The notes: generated by a model not told the origin, from the letters alone. A DNA stretch of 64,000 nt from Allomyces arbusculus (GCA_027604705.1 JADHYV010000024.1:1-64000); one strand, 5' to 3'. Counted from the first letter of the stretch, positions 21,302 to 35,569 are shown. A program made the numbers and translations.

Positions 21302-22691
21302 ATGGCCGATCCTGCGGCGGCTGACCCACTTGCCGCACTGCAAGCGCAGGTTGCCGACCTGACGGCACGTCTCGCCGCCAAAGAAACCGAGCTCGACGAA
21401 TTCCAGGCCGACTCGCGCGAATACGAAGAGGAACTCGAGCGCGAAGTAGCGCGATTCACGGCGCAAAACACCGAGATTACCAAGAAATACGCGCGCGCCC
21501 AGCATGACCTCGAGGCGTTACAAGCACGGTTCCAAGACGGATTGCGCGAGGCCGGGTCGATGCTCGAGGTCGTGCAGGCCGAACTCGCCGTCTCGCGCGA
21601 AGAAGCTCAGATCTACCGGACGCGCGTCACGGAGCTCGAGTACGAGAACGACATGCTGACGCGCCGCAAGCGGTACGGTTTCACCTGCCGACGCGGCCAG
21701 TCGATCGGGTTCAGCACACCGGAATCGGTGAATGGTAACCAACCGTTCGTCTCGTTTTCAGCGAGCTTGAGGCTGCCCTGCAGGATCTCGAAATGAGGTA
21801 TCACCGTGTCCTTGAGACGCAGGTTGCGCTCGAGACGGAGCTCGAGGACAAGCTGCACCTTGACGTGGATGCGCAACGGCTGCGCGACCAATTGCGCGAT
21901 CTGCAGCACGACCTCGAAATTCGGGACACCGTCTCTGCTAGAGCATCGGCATCTTCGCTGGCAACAGCATCACGACCGGCCGGTATTGCAGAAGACGTAC
22001 CATTACCTCCATTTCCCGTCGCGACGCCGCCGAGCCCGACCTCGCAGACCGATGCGCCGTCACCCGTGTCGGGCTCACCACCAACACGACCGCGAGACGA
22101 GCCGCGGCCTCGACCTGCACCTACACACTCGGTTCCACTGTTGGCAAGGACCAATTCGTGGCAACTTGCATCGCTCGCGACGGCACCCGACGCTGGAGCA
22201 ACACCACCATCAACAGTGGTCCCGCCCTCGTCCAGCGGCATTACAACGGCTCGGCCACCCGTCGCAGAAATGAAGGCGGGCGAGATGAACGCTTTGGTTC
22301 AGCAAATGATGGCGCGCGTCAAGGTGCGTCCAATGCCTCGTACTGTGGAGTTTCGTTTCACGGCTGATGCTGACTGCTGTCTCCGCACGTTTTTAAATAC
22401 TCTCTTGAAACTTCATGTTCGAATTCGCCGTCATCACCGACCTACCATCATGTCGCCCTCCCTCTCGTCCTTGTGCACCTTCGGTTCGTGCAGGGTCTCG
22501 AGAGCCGGCTCGCAACTTGCCGCACGATGCTCAACCCGTTGCTCAAGTCGCCGTCACCTGCATCGTCGTCAGGGTCGTCGTTGCCGGGCACCGGGTTTGG
22601 GAGCCGAAGAGGCAGCCACGCGTCTCTGGCGTCGCCGAGGCCACCGCGACCGCCAAGCGCACTGCAGCCGCCGCTACCGCCCCGGTCGTAA
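21302..22691 (+). CDS. NDE1: NudE/NDEL1-like dynein regulator
   Basis: Three exons (21302-21672, 21762-22323, 22494-22691; introns 89 and 170 bp) encode 376 residues. NudE proteins bind LIS1 and cytoplasmic dynein and support nuclear migration and vesicle transport. A long parallel coiled coil fills residues 10-190, with DSREYEEELEREVARFTAQN (LIS1-binding type) and LETELEDKLHLDVDAQRLRD, which matches the conserved NudE C-part of the coil. After a Ser/Pro-rich linker, exon 3 gives GLESRLATCRTMLNPLLK, the short conserved C-terminal block. The 170-bp intron is longer than most here. Confidence 0.88.
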
Positions 22692-23220
22692 GGTGGAGTG
22701 GGTGCGGGTCGTTGTTATCGGTACACAGCAGCAGCAATAGATGCGGATGGCCGAAATTCAGACGATGCCATTGAAAACAGACGCGAATCCTCGCCGTGGC
22801 CCGACTGCTGATAGCAGTGTGGCCGTTCGCACTTGCCTGACGTCCTCGTGCACCACTAACAGCGCCGAGAAGGGAGCACAGAGCACAGCCGATTCTGCTC
22901 AACACAGTCCCTCGCGACGCGGTCACGCCAGCATCACGTAAGTTGGCAAAATCGGCCGAAGTTCTCGAAAACCGAAGTGCAGAGCGAGAGTGGCGTCAAC
23001 GAACATCACTCGGCCCGCCGTGCAAAACGCTAAGTTGCCACACCGAACATGACCAAGAATGAGCGCGTGCCAACCAACCAAGATTCCAACTCCCTGCAAA
23101 ACGTTCTCGGGCCGGTTTTTTGCCGAGCAAAGTGAAGGAAAATGTCGTGGATTGTCGCCGGTCGTGCCCGGACCTGTAATCTCTATGTCTGTTGACCTGT
23201 TCCCTGGACGACTGGACGAC

Positions 23221-23260
23221 GTGATGGGCCGTGATGGGCCGTGATGGGCCGTGATGGGCC
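23221..23260. repeat. Four perfect tandem copies of a 10-bp unit (GTGATGGGCC)
   Basis: Four exact head-to-tail copies occur about 410 bp before the start codon of the universal stress protein. The period is about one DNA helical turn, so any bound factor would face the same side in each copy. Each unit carries TGGGCC. Confidence 0.9.
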
Positions 23261-23576
23261 GGACCCTGCCGCGCGAGGGCACGACATGGACGCGCCGCTC
23301 TGCCGCAGGGTTTGAGGAGTCGATGCATTTTTCAGTTGGGAGCGAGCAGATTGTTGTTCGAACTTCGTGTTCTTCGGTCAGTTTGTGTCAAGATTGCAGC
23401 TCGACAGACAGACATTCGGGCACGCAGCAACGCCGCCACGCCAACCAATCCGATCCGGACACGCCACGACGCGATGCGCACGACATGCGCGCACGGTTGG
23501 TTTCTGTTCTTTTCAGAGGCGTGCATCTCTGTTCGGAACGTCGCCCGACGCGCTCATCCCCGCCGGCGCGCGCAAG

Positions 23577-23586
23577 TATAAATGGG
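23577..23586 (+). promoter_or_regulatory. TATA box of the universal stress protein gene
   Basis: TATAAATGGG lies 94 bp before the ATG at 23671 in a GC-rich context. It is the clearest TATA element next to a gene in the window and suits an inducible stress gene. Confidence 0.65.
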
Positions 23587-23670
23587 CCGCTCCTCGCTCG
23601 CCCATTCTTGCTCTCGAATCCAACCATCTTGCTCCAGCAACTCCACCCATCCACCGTCCAACTATCTACC

Positions 23671-24324
23671 ATGGCCGACCGCTCCGACCTCGAGCTCATC
23701 GTCTACGACGCCAACCCGCACCCGACCGCGCTCGAGACGCCCGACGACGCCGACGAGGCCCTCCCGGGGGAACTCACGCCACGCGTGCACCGCACGATCC
23801 TGATTGCCGTCGACGCGTCGCACTTTTCGCGCGATACGGTCGCTTGGGCCGTGCAGTCGATTCTCGCCCCGACCGACCGCGCCTTGATCGTGCACGCCTT
23901 GCGCGGCGTCTGGCACTCGGACGACCCGGCGCTTGCCGCACACATTGACGAAGTCGCCAAGCTGCAAGTGGACCGCGCGCGCGATATCGTCTCGCAACTC
24001 GCACAGTTGGTTGCCGAGGCCGGAATCGCTGTACAGGGCTTAGTCCTCAAGACGACCGCGGAACTGAACGCGCGCGACGCGCTGGTCGAGTGCGCGGTCG
24101 CGCACAAGGCCGATGCCGTTGTTGTGGGCTCGCACGGCGACTCGGCCGACGCGCCGGGGTACAAGTGGCTCAGTCGGTACCTGCTTGGGTCGACGGCCGA
24201 GTACTTGATGCGGCAGGCGCCGATGCCCGTTGTTGTCGTCCGGTCTGACACGGCGCCGCCGCGGCCAAAGGATGTCTCGCTCGAGGGCGATGTTGACGTT
24301 GAGGTGTTTGCCGACGTTGTGTAA
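23671..24324 (+). CDS. Universal stress protein (UspA fold)
   Basis: A single exon of 217 residues. UspA-fold proteins bind ATP or AMP and are induced by stress. The core starts at about residue 45 (TILIAVDASHFSRDTVAWAV), and the nucleotide-binding signature is VVGSHGDSADAPGYKW then LLGSTAEYLM, followed by PMPVVVVRSD, the last strand. About 40 acidic residues precede the fold. The 10-bp repeat array and TATA box upstream fit strong regulation. The exact role is unknown. Confidence 0.88.
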   Translation: MADRSDLELIVYDANPHPTALETPDDADEALPGELTPRVHRTILIAVDASHFSRDTVAWAVQSILAPTDRALIVHALRGVWHSDDPALAAHIDEVAKLQVDRARDIVSQLAQLVAEAGIAVQGLVLKTTAELNARDALVECAVAHKADAVVVGSHGDSADAPGYKWLSRYLLGSTAEYLMRQAPMPVVVVRSDTAPPRPKDVSLEGDVDVEVFADVV

Positions 24325-25045
24325 AGAAGCCGGTTTCGACGCGCGCGCGGGTCGCGCGACACGCGACGCGTTTCATGGCTGGCCGCCTCCCTCTTGCAAG
24401 TCAACGCGCGGCGTGCCATCCCATGCGCGCAACAGCTCGGTCGAACGGAGCTGCTGCGCGCACTGTTGATTTTTTGTGGGTCCGGTTCCCGGATTTTTGG
24501 TTTCGTTATTAACGTAGACGTGTGCTTTCGTGCCACCCACGACCGTGGCGCCGAAGAGTGGCGGCGATTTTGTATGTGTGCATAATGACCCCAGTACAGT
24601 TTTTCAAATTTGCGTCCTCTATGCGACGACTAGAGCACCGTGGTTCGGCTAGGTTCGTATTCACCACCGAGGCACCGGCGAGCAATGGTGGCGGTTCGCG
24701 ACGCGTCTCTCACCGTGAATCACAACAGGACGACAGGTCCCCCACCGGCGTTGTGCAGGACGCAGCCCAAACCGCGACGAGTCGCGAACAACCGCTGTGG
24801 CCAACAGAAAGCACGCCAAAGGTCAAGACGCATCGTTTCTACATTCGCCCTTGGTCGACGGCGTTCATGCTCCGCGAGCATTCTGCTCACAGGCGGTCAA
24901 AAGGGTCAACATGAGAGAAAAAACAAAAAGGAGACAAAAAGACAGAAAGCAACAGCAGCGCTAATCAAACCGGACACCAAAGAAAGTAATCAAAAGCTCG
25001 AGCACAAATCAAAAAAAAATCACCAAGAGAACAGCAGTCGCAAAC
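24325..25045. other. Convergent intergenic spacer
   Basis: About 720 bp between the 3' ends of the universal stress protein and the SH3 gene. The part near 24910-25020 is A-rich and low in complexity. No gene recognised. Confidence 0.5.
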
Positions 25046-27590
25046 TTACGACTGGCTTGCGTTCTCGTCAAACAAATGCATCAAATCGAGCGACTGTGCT
25101 TCCGACAAGAGCTCCGAGAACCGCTTGCCCGACGTGGATCCGGCCGACGGTGGTGCCAGAGAGTCGAGCGGCGCCGGCGCTGACGGTGCAGCAGCAGCAG
25201 CTGGTGCCGATGCCGTCGCCGTCGCCGTCACGACCGTCAATGCCGGCGCGACCGCAGGCGACACCGCCAGCCCACGCTGCTGCGTGTCGACGAGCAACGA
25301 GCTCGCGCGCACCGGGCGGTCAATCGACGTGCGCTTAATCGTGGTCGTAACCGAGGCGACGGCGGCGGACGGCACGGGCACAGCCGGTGCCGGTCGCGGG
25401 ATCAGCAAGTACGTCGGGTAGGTTCGTGCCGCGGCGATCGGGGGCAGCGGTGCATTCTGGTCGAGCGGAAGGGCGCCCGGAATGCCGTCCACGACCAAGT
25501 CGTACTCTTCAATCGACCCGAGTGCGCGGCCTTCGCTGCGCGCAAACTTGAGCAGAGCGAAACGCATCACTTCGGCGACCGTCTCGGCGCGCCGCACTTT
25601 AATGATCTTGGCCATGCGCACAGTATCGCCCGAGGCGTCAGCTGTCGTGGGCTCGCCGTGCAGGACAACGCGAATCAGCTGGTCGCCCGTGAGGGGTGCT
25701 GCGGGTGCCGTGGCGGCGGGGGGGACACCTCCCGCGGCCACGACAGAGCGCTGATGCAACATGAGCTTGATCGACGTGCTGTCCTGCGGCGAGATGACTT
25801 GCAAAATCGGCTTGGGGATGTGGTGGCTCGACGGCCGCGTCGATGCTAGCAGCGTCGGCGTGTAGAGCTTGGACGCGAACCGCGCCAAGGCACGACGTGC
25901 ACCTGTGGGCTTCTTGTTGGCAGGCGCCAGCGTCGGGCTCGATGTGCTGGTGCGCGCCTCGAGTTCAGCCTGCTGCTGGTACGCGGTCAGCGCCTCGAGG
26001 ACGACCTGGTCCGGGTGCAGCTCGTGGTGGTTCGGGTGCGCGGCCGACGCGAACGTCAGCGTCAGGAAGAAATCATCATCGGCGAGCGGCTGGTTCGGGA
26101 CGGCCGCGAGCGGGCCAATCAGGCGATACTTCAGCACCGCCTGGCGGACGAGTTCGCGCACTGTCATGGTCTTAGTGACCACAACCGTCTTGAATTGTGC
26201 GACATCGGCCGGAATCGAGCATTGGCCCGGGAAAATGCGCAGGACCGTGATGGCGTCGAGCTCCTGGCTCGATGCACCGCCCTTGGAGGGTGCAGCGGAG
26301 GACGGAACGGGCGAAGTGGCCGCGGGCGTGACACTGATACTGGGCGTCGCGGTCTCGGGCGCGGCAGCGGCTGGCTCGGCAGCAGGTGCAATTGTGTCGT
26401 TCGCAAACGACAAGACAGTCGAGTCCTCGGCCACCGAGACGCCGCTGCCCACCTCGCTCTCCGCGGATGTCTCGTGCGCGATTTCCGGCGCGACCTCGTC
26501 TTCCTCGGCCTCAAAGTCGTCGCGGTTGCGCAAGAGCAGACCTGCGCCAATCGACGTGCGGTGACGCGCCTTTTCCGCCTCGTCCTCGTCGTCGTCATCG
26601 TGGTCGGCACTACCCGTGTCCGACGCGGGCTTCTCGGCCTCGTGTACGACCGCATCCTCCTCGGAATGCACGGACCCTTCCTCGTCCACGTCGTGACCCA
26701 TGAGAAACTCGTCATCCTCCTCGTCCGAGTCGGCCTCGGAAACGGCGGGCGAGTACTCGTAGTACCCACCGCGCGGGTCGAGCGGGAACTGCACCGTCTT
26801 GGGGTTGTCCGACGGCCGCGTCGACTTGGACGGCGCGCCGGGAATGTCGTGCGCGTGCGGTTGTGCGCGCTAGAGAGCATGCACGGGAACGAGAAAACGA
26901 AGGAATTAGCAATTGGTCAGGGTAAGTCGAGAACCCCCCGTTTGCAAGGCAAGACCCTCGTTGTTCGCTGGTTCGTCCGCAGCTGGAGCGCCTCGCTTGC
27001 CGCCCCGCGCCCCACCACCTCCATGCATGCTTGCCGAGCACAGGGCAAACGCCATCCCGCCAGCGGCATGACCCCTCTCCACCGCAGTGCAGTGCACCGC
27101 ACCGCTCTGTGCGTACCTCAATGTTCTTCTGGCGGTTAACGCGCGCGAGCCGCTCGTACGGCGTCTCGACGATTTCGGCCGGGATGTATCCAATCGTATT
27201 CGACCGCAGCGGCTTGACGAGCCACCAGTACGAGTTGGAGTCGTCGAGCAGAATCAAGGGCTCGTTGCGCACGACGGCCACTTGGCCCTCCATCGTGGCC
27301 ACAAACGTGTGTAGCGCATAAACGAGCGAAAAATCGATATCGTCGTCAAGCGGCGCCGTTGGCGACATGGGCGCGTGGTAGGCGCCATGGTCATCATCGT
27401 CGTCGTCCAAGTCCTCGTCCGACTCGATGTGGTCGCTGCCGTCCTCGCTCGTAGGCGTACGGTCGTCACCACCCTCAACGGCGGCGGCCAACGGGGACGC
27501 GGCCGCCTCGGCCGCGGCCACGTCAATGGTCATGCCGTCGGGGGCACGCCGCGGGCGCGCCTGGTCGTCATCGGCGAGTACGGCCGACAT
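25046..27590 (-). CDS. BUD14: Bud14/Tea4-like SH3 polarity protein with RA-like domains
   Basis: Two exons (27590-27117, 26869-25046) encode 765 residues, joined by a 247-bp intron, the longest I model. The SH3 region, about residues 85-150, reads DFSLVYALHTFVATMEGQVA and LLDDSNSYWWLVKPLRSNTI, then IGYIPAEIVETPYERLARVN. This block is the hallmark of Bud14/Tea4, which link microtubule tips, type 1 phosphatase and formins at growing cell ends. Two later segments look ubiquitin-fold/RA-like: ITVLRIFPGQCSIPADV to ALTAYQQ, and IRVVLHGEPTTADASGD to TYLLIPRP. Between them lie acidic and Ala/Pro-rich linkers. The SH3 call is firm; the RA-like call is weaker. Confidence 0.82.
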
Positions 27591-28470
27591 ATTGGTGGGC
27601 GCAGCGGGGAAGGAAGCGTGGACCGCAAGATGCCGTCACGGGGCTGGCAGGTACGGCACGTCGCGTCGGTTGCGGGTGCGCGCGGAAACTTGAAGAGCGC
27701 GGTCGTCAGGACGGGAAAGGCGGGAGCGGGTGCAAGCACTCGAGGCGGTAAGCTGGGTGAGGAGCGCGACAGAGTTGGGGGGCGCGTCGTCCTCGTCTAT
27801 AGCTGCCGAGCTCGCAGGTTCGGTCTTGGTGCTCGCGCGGGTCGCCGGTGCGGGCAGTCGCAGCGTCGTCGTGCACGGAGTACGTGGCAGGAACGGGAGC
27901 CGCGGCGTGGGCGTGGTCTTCGGCGAGGGCGAGGCGAACAGGCAAAGGCCAAGGAGCGCGGCACCGAGCGAGCGAGCGGTTCGCCGCGACTGGACCGAAG
28001 CTGATTTTCGCCACGTGAGCCTTCACAACAGGCGTCCGGCGCGTCACCTCGCACTCCCATTGAACGGCTCCCGACTTGTTATCCGCCCCCGCCCTTCGTT
28101 TTGCTTTGCGGTGCTCCGGGTCGCCGTCGACGGGAAGCGTCATAGAGCACAGGAGAACTGGGCTCGAGGTCAGGGGCGCCAGAAAATGCGGCCGCTCTGA
28201 GTATAAATGACGAGAGCGCGAGAGAGAACAAAATGGTGATAATCTCATACAGAAAAGGTAGATCACGCAAATTGAGATCTGGGCGAGCAACGTCCACCCG
28301 GTCCAGATGCAGCGGCCCCACGCCGGCATGATCGGGAGCCACGGAAACGAGCATCAACCGCACACAGCGTCCACCCACGTGCAGCCAGCTAGCAGCGTCT
28401 TGTACCCTGTCGCGGTGCGAGCGCACACTTAGTGATCGAGCACACTGGTAAAAAAAGAGGAAGAGGCTCA
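27591..28470. other. Intergenic, promoter of the SH3 gene
   Basis: About 880 bp. A TATAAATGA sequence at 28202 on plus has no plus-strand gene downstream. A 207-codon minus-strand ORF (27706-28329) shows no family features. Nothing else seen. Confidence 0.45.
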
Positions 28471-30563
<2,093 letters not shown>

Positions 30564-32343
30564 GGTGCTGGTGCGCGAGCGGGTCGAGGCAAAATCGGCG
30601 AGCGACGAGTACGAGCGGAGCGGGCGTCGCGCGGGTGTCGGCGATGCGGTCGAATCGTTGCTAATCGTTGGCGGTGCGGCCGTTGGAGCTGGTGCAGGCG
30701 TCTGCGACAGGTTTCAGTTGCAGGGGCGCGCGGAGAGAGCAAGGATTGGAGCGCGTCGTCCCCGAGTCGAGGAATGGAGCGGGCCGTCAGTTTTTTGATC
30801 AAGCGCGGGTCGGTGGGAAGCACAGCCACGCGCCACAGCCCAGGGTCAAGAAGAAGCTTGGCAAGCGCGAACCCAGCTCAAGCGCGCTGCAAGTCGCGAC
30901 ACCACAACGCGTGCGCGTGGGCACGCGCAGTCTCCGACTCCCCGCAAGCAGCGCGGTGCCCGCCGCGCGTGTCAGCAACGCCAGACACAAATTCCCCGCA
31001 GGTGCTCTCAGCGCGCCACCGCTGCGGACCCGCCACCCCCAGCATATCGGTTCGGTGATCCGCCAAAGTTGCCCTTTATCGACACGGCGATGCTCAGACG
31101 AGAATCCCGCGCTGGGGCGCGATTGGCCCGCATTGAACAATGAGGGTGAGGTGGAAATAGATTGGTGAACGTACCGAGCGAGATGTGGCAGTCAAGGGGG
31201 GCGCTGCGGCCGTCCCCAACGCTTGAAGGTCTGGTGCGCGAAGATGATCGTGAGGACGACATCGGTCCATTTCCACTGAACACGTCCAGTAGCGAGATGC
31301 GACCGGGTGCAAAGTACCTTGACCGCGAGGATGGGGGGCGACTTGGCCGGGGTTCGACGTGCCAATCGAAGTGGACACTGACCCCGCACTGGCGTGCCGT
31401 GGTGGACTGACACTCGCACGGCGGACTTGAAAGAGCGGTCGCGCGACTTGGAACACGCGATTTGCGGAAGGGCTGTGGCTGCACGGTGCGATGCAGCCCG
31501 GGCAGGTAGACGGGATGATCTCTTGGACAGTTGCTGCAAGCTGCAGGTCCGAGAGCGAGCTGGGATTGGGTGGTTGAGAACCATCGGCGCTCGGCCGAGT
31601 CGCGAGCGATGTGATCGCACGGCGCGGGTTGGCTGAATGAACGCCAAAGCAGTCGCTCGACATTGGGTGGATTAGGTTGATGTGCGACAAGAACAGGCGT
31701 GGAGCGTGCAATGCTGATATTTATGTGGGCAAGATCGTTAGGTAAAGCCAACAATGAGGAGGTCTGTTGAGGGCGGGAGAGAAGGAGCTGGGACGATGGC
31801 GACCGAATCAAGTCAACCATCAAGTCGGCTGGCTGTTGAAGCTGCAGTCCTTTGCGTTTCCAGACTCTTTGCATTTCCAGCTTTCAGCACTGATCGACAA
31901 TGCGCTCAGCTGCGATCTGTTGCGAGGTTTTCGCATGTTTCTGCTTGATGTCCGTTTTCGCTCAGATCATTCACAACTCGTTGCGGCCCATACCAGATCA
32001 CAATTCTGGCTCGCGGTTCAAACATCTTGTTGAGCAATCCGGATCAGCATGAAGGGCTCGAGCAACGTTGATGACCAAACAGTTGCAGGCAAGTCCTTGC
32101 CAGGTCCTTGTGGAGCAAAAGCAGCGAGATGCCGTTCTTTTCCTGAGCATGTGGATGTTGGTCGACACTTGTGATCAGCAAGAGCAACAGTGGTCAGCCA
32201 GCAACCACTCCCCGACCACTCCCTCTCTTGCACGACAACCGAATTTCGCACACATTCTCACCCTCGTGGTGCTTGACCAACCGACCAAAGCGCTCCACCA
32301 CTTCCCGCAATCTGCTCGGGACCACCTGCGCTGCGACGTGACC
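30564..32343. other. Long gene-free divergent region
   Basis: About 1.78 kb between the starts of UGP1 and the WHIM-like gene, the largest spacer in the window. The ORFs here are short, overlap on both strands and have no recognisable domain. An in-frame ATG at 32071 would extend the WHIM-like protein by 91 residues of atypical composition. I see no tRNA-like box or repeat. Confidence 0.5.
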
Positions 32344-35206
32344 ATGCCGCAAGATCCCGCACCCGGCTCGTCGGCAACTTTCAGTGACGGCCGCCCACTC
32401 CACAAACTGACAGACCTGCCCATCCCCAAGGTCGACGTACCTGCTGCCTCGACCACGGGCGTTTTGCCGCTGCCCGCCAAGCCCGCACGCGGCAAGGGCA
32501 AGGCCAGTGCTGCTGCCGGTGCACCCGCTCCGGCTCCTTCCAACACGCTGCTCAAGTACTTTGCGCGTGACTCATCGTCCAGCACGACGACAGCATCATC
32601 TTCGACGACGACCAGGACAGCGGCGGCGGGAATGGCGCAAGAGACGGACACCAGTGGAACTGGGGCCGCCGGCACGTCGTCCATGGGGTCAGATTCGACC
32701 AAGCGTGTGCCGTCCAAGGCCTCGGCTGGTGGCAAGGGGGGCAAGTCGGCGACCACGGACCCGGCCAAGCTCGAGGCCGAGCACCCAATCACGCCGTACC
32801 TCGAACCGTTTGCGACACGTGCCGCATCAGGCCGTAACGGCGTCGTCTGGAGCATGAAGGACTGGGTCGACATGATTTTCGTGCACGAGTTTGTGTTTCG
32901 GCACGGCAAGGAGTTTTTGCTCTTGCCGCCAGAGTACCAGGACGGATCCTTTTTCACGCTACGTACGTTTGGCTCGCTCGTCCATTGCTCTGCTGTCCGT
33001 CCCGCCCGACTCACATCCCCCCCCCCCCCTGTCGAATAGAGCACATTGAAAAAATGCTCGCCGACGACACGGCATTCCAGTCGCACGGCACCGTGTTGTG
33101 CACGCACATGATGCGTGCCGTGCTCGACGAAGAGTACCAAATCACCGACGACGACCCGCTCGCCTGGCAAGCAGTCTACACAAACCAGGCGCCCTACTAT
33201 GACCTGCCGCGGTTCGACCGCGACGCGCAGCAAATGACGCCACGCGAGCGGCTCGACTTGCTGTGCCAAATGGTCGAGCTGACCCTGCGGCACCCGCAAT
33301 TCCACACCTACACGCGCATCCTGATTGAGGGCCGGCTCGACTCGCAGCGCCGCGACAAGGTCACTGACTACGCCAAGCCCTTTCTTGATCGCGCGCACGA
33401 GGTACGCGCCAATCTGCGGCTTCTCCAGCAGGACCTCGACCGCAATGATACCGACGCGGCCCTCGTCAAGGCCGCGGGCGAGGCAACGCGTGCCACGGGC
33501 GGCGACGACGCACTGCACGTCTACATGCTGAACGCACTTGCCGCCAAGCAAGAACGTACGCGCGCGCGGATCGCGTACTTGCAGGCAATGGCGGAGAGGC
33601 TGACCGAGCAGCACGCAGCACTCGCGGCACTTGACAAACAACCGGCCGTGGCCAAGGAAGACCTGATCGAAAAGTTGCGCGGTGGGGCCTCGGGCGTGCG
33701 CGCCGACCGTGCGACGCGGCACTCGAAGCGGTACGACGGAATGTCCGAGCTCGGCACGGACCGTGCCGGGCGGCGGTACCTCTACCTTCGCGCGCTCGGT
33801 GGCGGCGGCCTGGTGGTCGAGACGCCCGATCGGACGTACCTGCGGTGCACGAACGTGCAAGCGCTGGTCGCACGGCTCAGCAACATGCACCCGCGCGAGC
33901 GTGTGCTCCTGTCGCGGCTGTCTTTGGCCATGCGCACGATCGATGAGGACCAGTTCCTGTTCACGTCGTTCCTCAACCATGTGCCCGCACGCACCGTCGC
34001 TCTGCCGGACGCGCACTGGCTGCGCGCGCTCGAAGGCGTGCGCGACGAACTCAAGACGCTTGTCACCGTTGCCAACGAGTTTTTCCTGCTGTCGCTGAAC
34101 CGCACCGACAAGACGTGTGCGCCGCCCAAGCTCGAGACGGCGCCGATCGATCGCGCAACGTCCGTCGCCGAGTGGGTCGAGTACCTGACAGTTAACTTCA
34201 TTCCAGCGTTTCACGTCACGGAAGTGCTCGCCGACAAGTACAAGTACCCATGGCGCACCGACAAGTCCAAGTTCTCGGGCCCGCTTCACTACCTGGAGGA
34301 GGGCCCGCAGAACACGCGCGTGCTCGCGAGTATCACGACCGTCAGCGACCTGCTGCACTGGGTGCGCACCGTGACGCACATGCTCGATTACTACCACGAG
34401 GCTGAATTGCGATTCAACGTGTCGGCGGCCAAGGGCGCGCACACGCGTGAACTGAAAAAGCAGGCCGATTGGGTCTACGAGGACGACCCGTCGCTCAAGC
34501 AGCCGGGTGCGGCGGCGGGGTCGGCCGCCGGTGGTGCTGCGCCTGCGCCCAGTGCGGCCGAGGACGAGTACACGATTCCAGAGGATACGCCGAGCGGTAT
34601 CGCATTGCGTCCACGGAAGCGCCGCGCTGCAGCGACCGCGCCGTCGACGGCATCGTCGTCGGCCGCGTCAACCCCAGCCAAGTCGGGCGACTCGTCGTCG
34701 GGGCGGCAGCTGCGGAGTGGGACGACGACGGCGCCCGCCAAGACGGAGCGCGCAACCAAACGCGCCAGGGTGTCGGCCTCAAAGCAGGAATCGGTACGAT
34801 TGACTGCTCATCGCTCCACTCTTCCTTTCCAAACCGCTGACTAATGACACTCGGATTCCACTAGGCCCCGGTCCGTCGGTCGTCGCGCACCACACGCGCG
34901 TCGGCTCGGGCTGCCGCGCAAGAGGACGACGACGAGGAGACGGATGATGCGAGCATCAAGATCATGACGGGCGACGACGACGACGAGTTTGTGGCGCCAG
35001 GGGCCGCCACGTCGAGCACCGCCGACGTGGACATGGCTGAGGCCGGTACGCCGACGACGCGTAGGTCTGGGCGGCGCGGGTCTACGTCGACGACGACAAG
35101 TGAGACGGCGGGCGAGGAGGCGCCGGCTTCGGGCCGCTCGGTACGCTCGCGCTCTTGCTTTGGTTGGATGCCGCACTGGAGACTGACAGGTGAGGTTCGT
35201 TTGTAG
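32344..35206 (+). CDS. WHIM/DDT-like chromatin protein
   Basis: Three exons (32344-32962, 33040-34793, 34865-35206; introns 77 and 71 bp) encode 904 residues. After a low-complexity Ser/Thr-rich start, residues 165-330 contain WSMKDWVDMIFVHEFVFRHG, then THMMRAVLDEEYQI and LLCQMVELTLRHPQFHTYTR, which look like DDT and WHIM1 helices. A later GTDRAGRRYLYLR with a short strand pair resembles the WHIM2/3 motif found in ISWI-associated subunits such as Itc1, Ioc and BAZ proteins. A long coiled segment lies between. The tail carries nuclear-localisation-like basic patches (PRKRRAA, KRARVS) and acidic runs. It probably works in nucleosome spacing or remodelling; the exact orthologue is unclear. Intron 1 contains 13 consecutive C just before its acceptor. 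Confidence 0.55.
33017..33029. repeat. Run of 13 C inside an intron
   Basis: The tract lies 10 bp before the acceptor of intron 1 of the WHIM-like gene and probably acts as its pyrimidine tract. Confidence 0.85.
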
Positions 35207-35569
35207 CTGCGCAGGAAGGGGCGTGTGGTGTACACCGAGTGAAGCAAGGTGGAGAGGGCAATAACGTGTTCTTCATTTGCAGCGAATACGTTTCTCTTTG
35301 CTGCCCCTTGTCGGTTGGGAAAACGACCCACAACTCTGGCCAAAACAGGTCGGTTCACAACCGCAAAGCGCAATGAAGCCGTCACAAATCACCGCTGGGA
35401 ATAAGTTTGAATTTGCAAAAGCTACACTGGCAAGTCCGCCAACGACCTACGTTCAATAAAAAAACCAGCCAATCTAGCACAGCCTTTCCCGCCAACGAGG
35501 GCAGGGCAGCCGACGACGGTTATGCGCAACAACGAAAGCAACCAATCGAAACCAAAACAGACAAGCACA
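35207..35569. other. Convergent spacer
   Basis: About 360 bp between the 3' ends of the WHIM-like and ABC transporter genes. Composition is AT-richer than in the genes. No feature recognised. Confidence 0.5.

Larger units (their letters stand above)
22692..23670. other. Intergenic, promoter of the universal stress protein gene
   Basis: About 980 bp. It holds four perfect 10-bp repeats and a TATA box, listed separately. Short ORFs here show no family features. Confidence 0.5.

Noticed and set aside
23221-23260. Possible CRISPR array
   Set aside because: Repeats are 10 bp, directly tandem and without spacers, in a eukaryotic genome.
28202-28210. TATAAATGA as a promoter
   Set aside because: It points towards the 3' end of UGP1 and no plus-strand gene follows.
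27706-28329. 207-codon minus-strand ORF upstream of the SH3 gene
   Set aside because: No domain, composition of intergenic DNA, and overlapped by other frames.
31008-31874. 288-codon minus-strand ORF between UGP1 and the WHIM-like gene
   Set aside because: No domain or splice pattern, and several equally long frames overlap it.
32175-34442. 755-codon minus-strand ORF
   Set aside because: Antisense to the WHIM-like gene and rich in Arg and Val with no domain.
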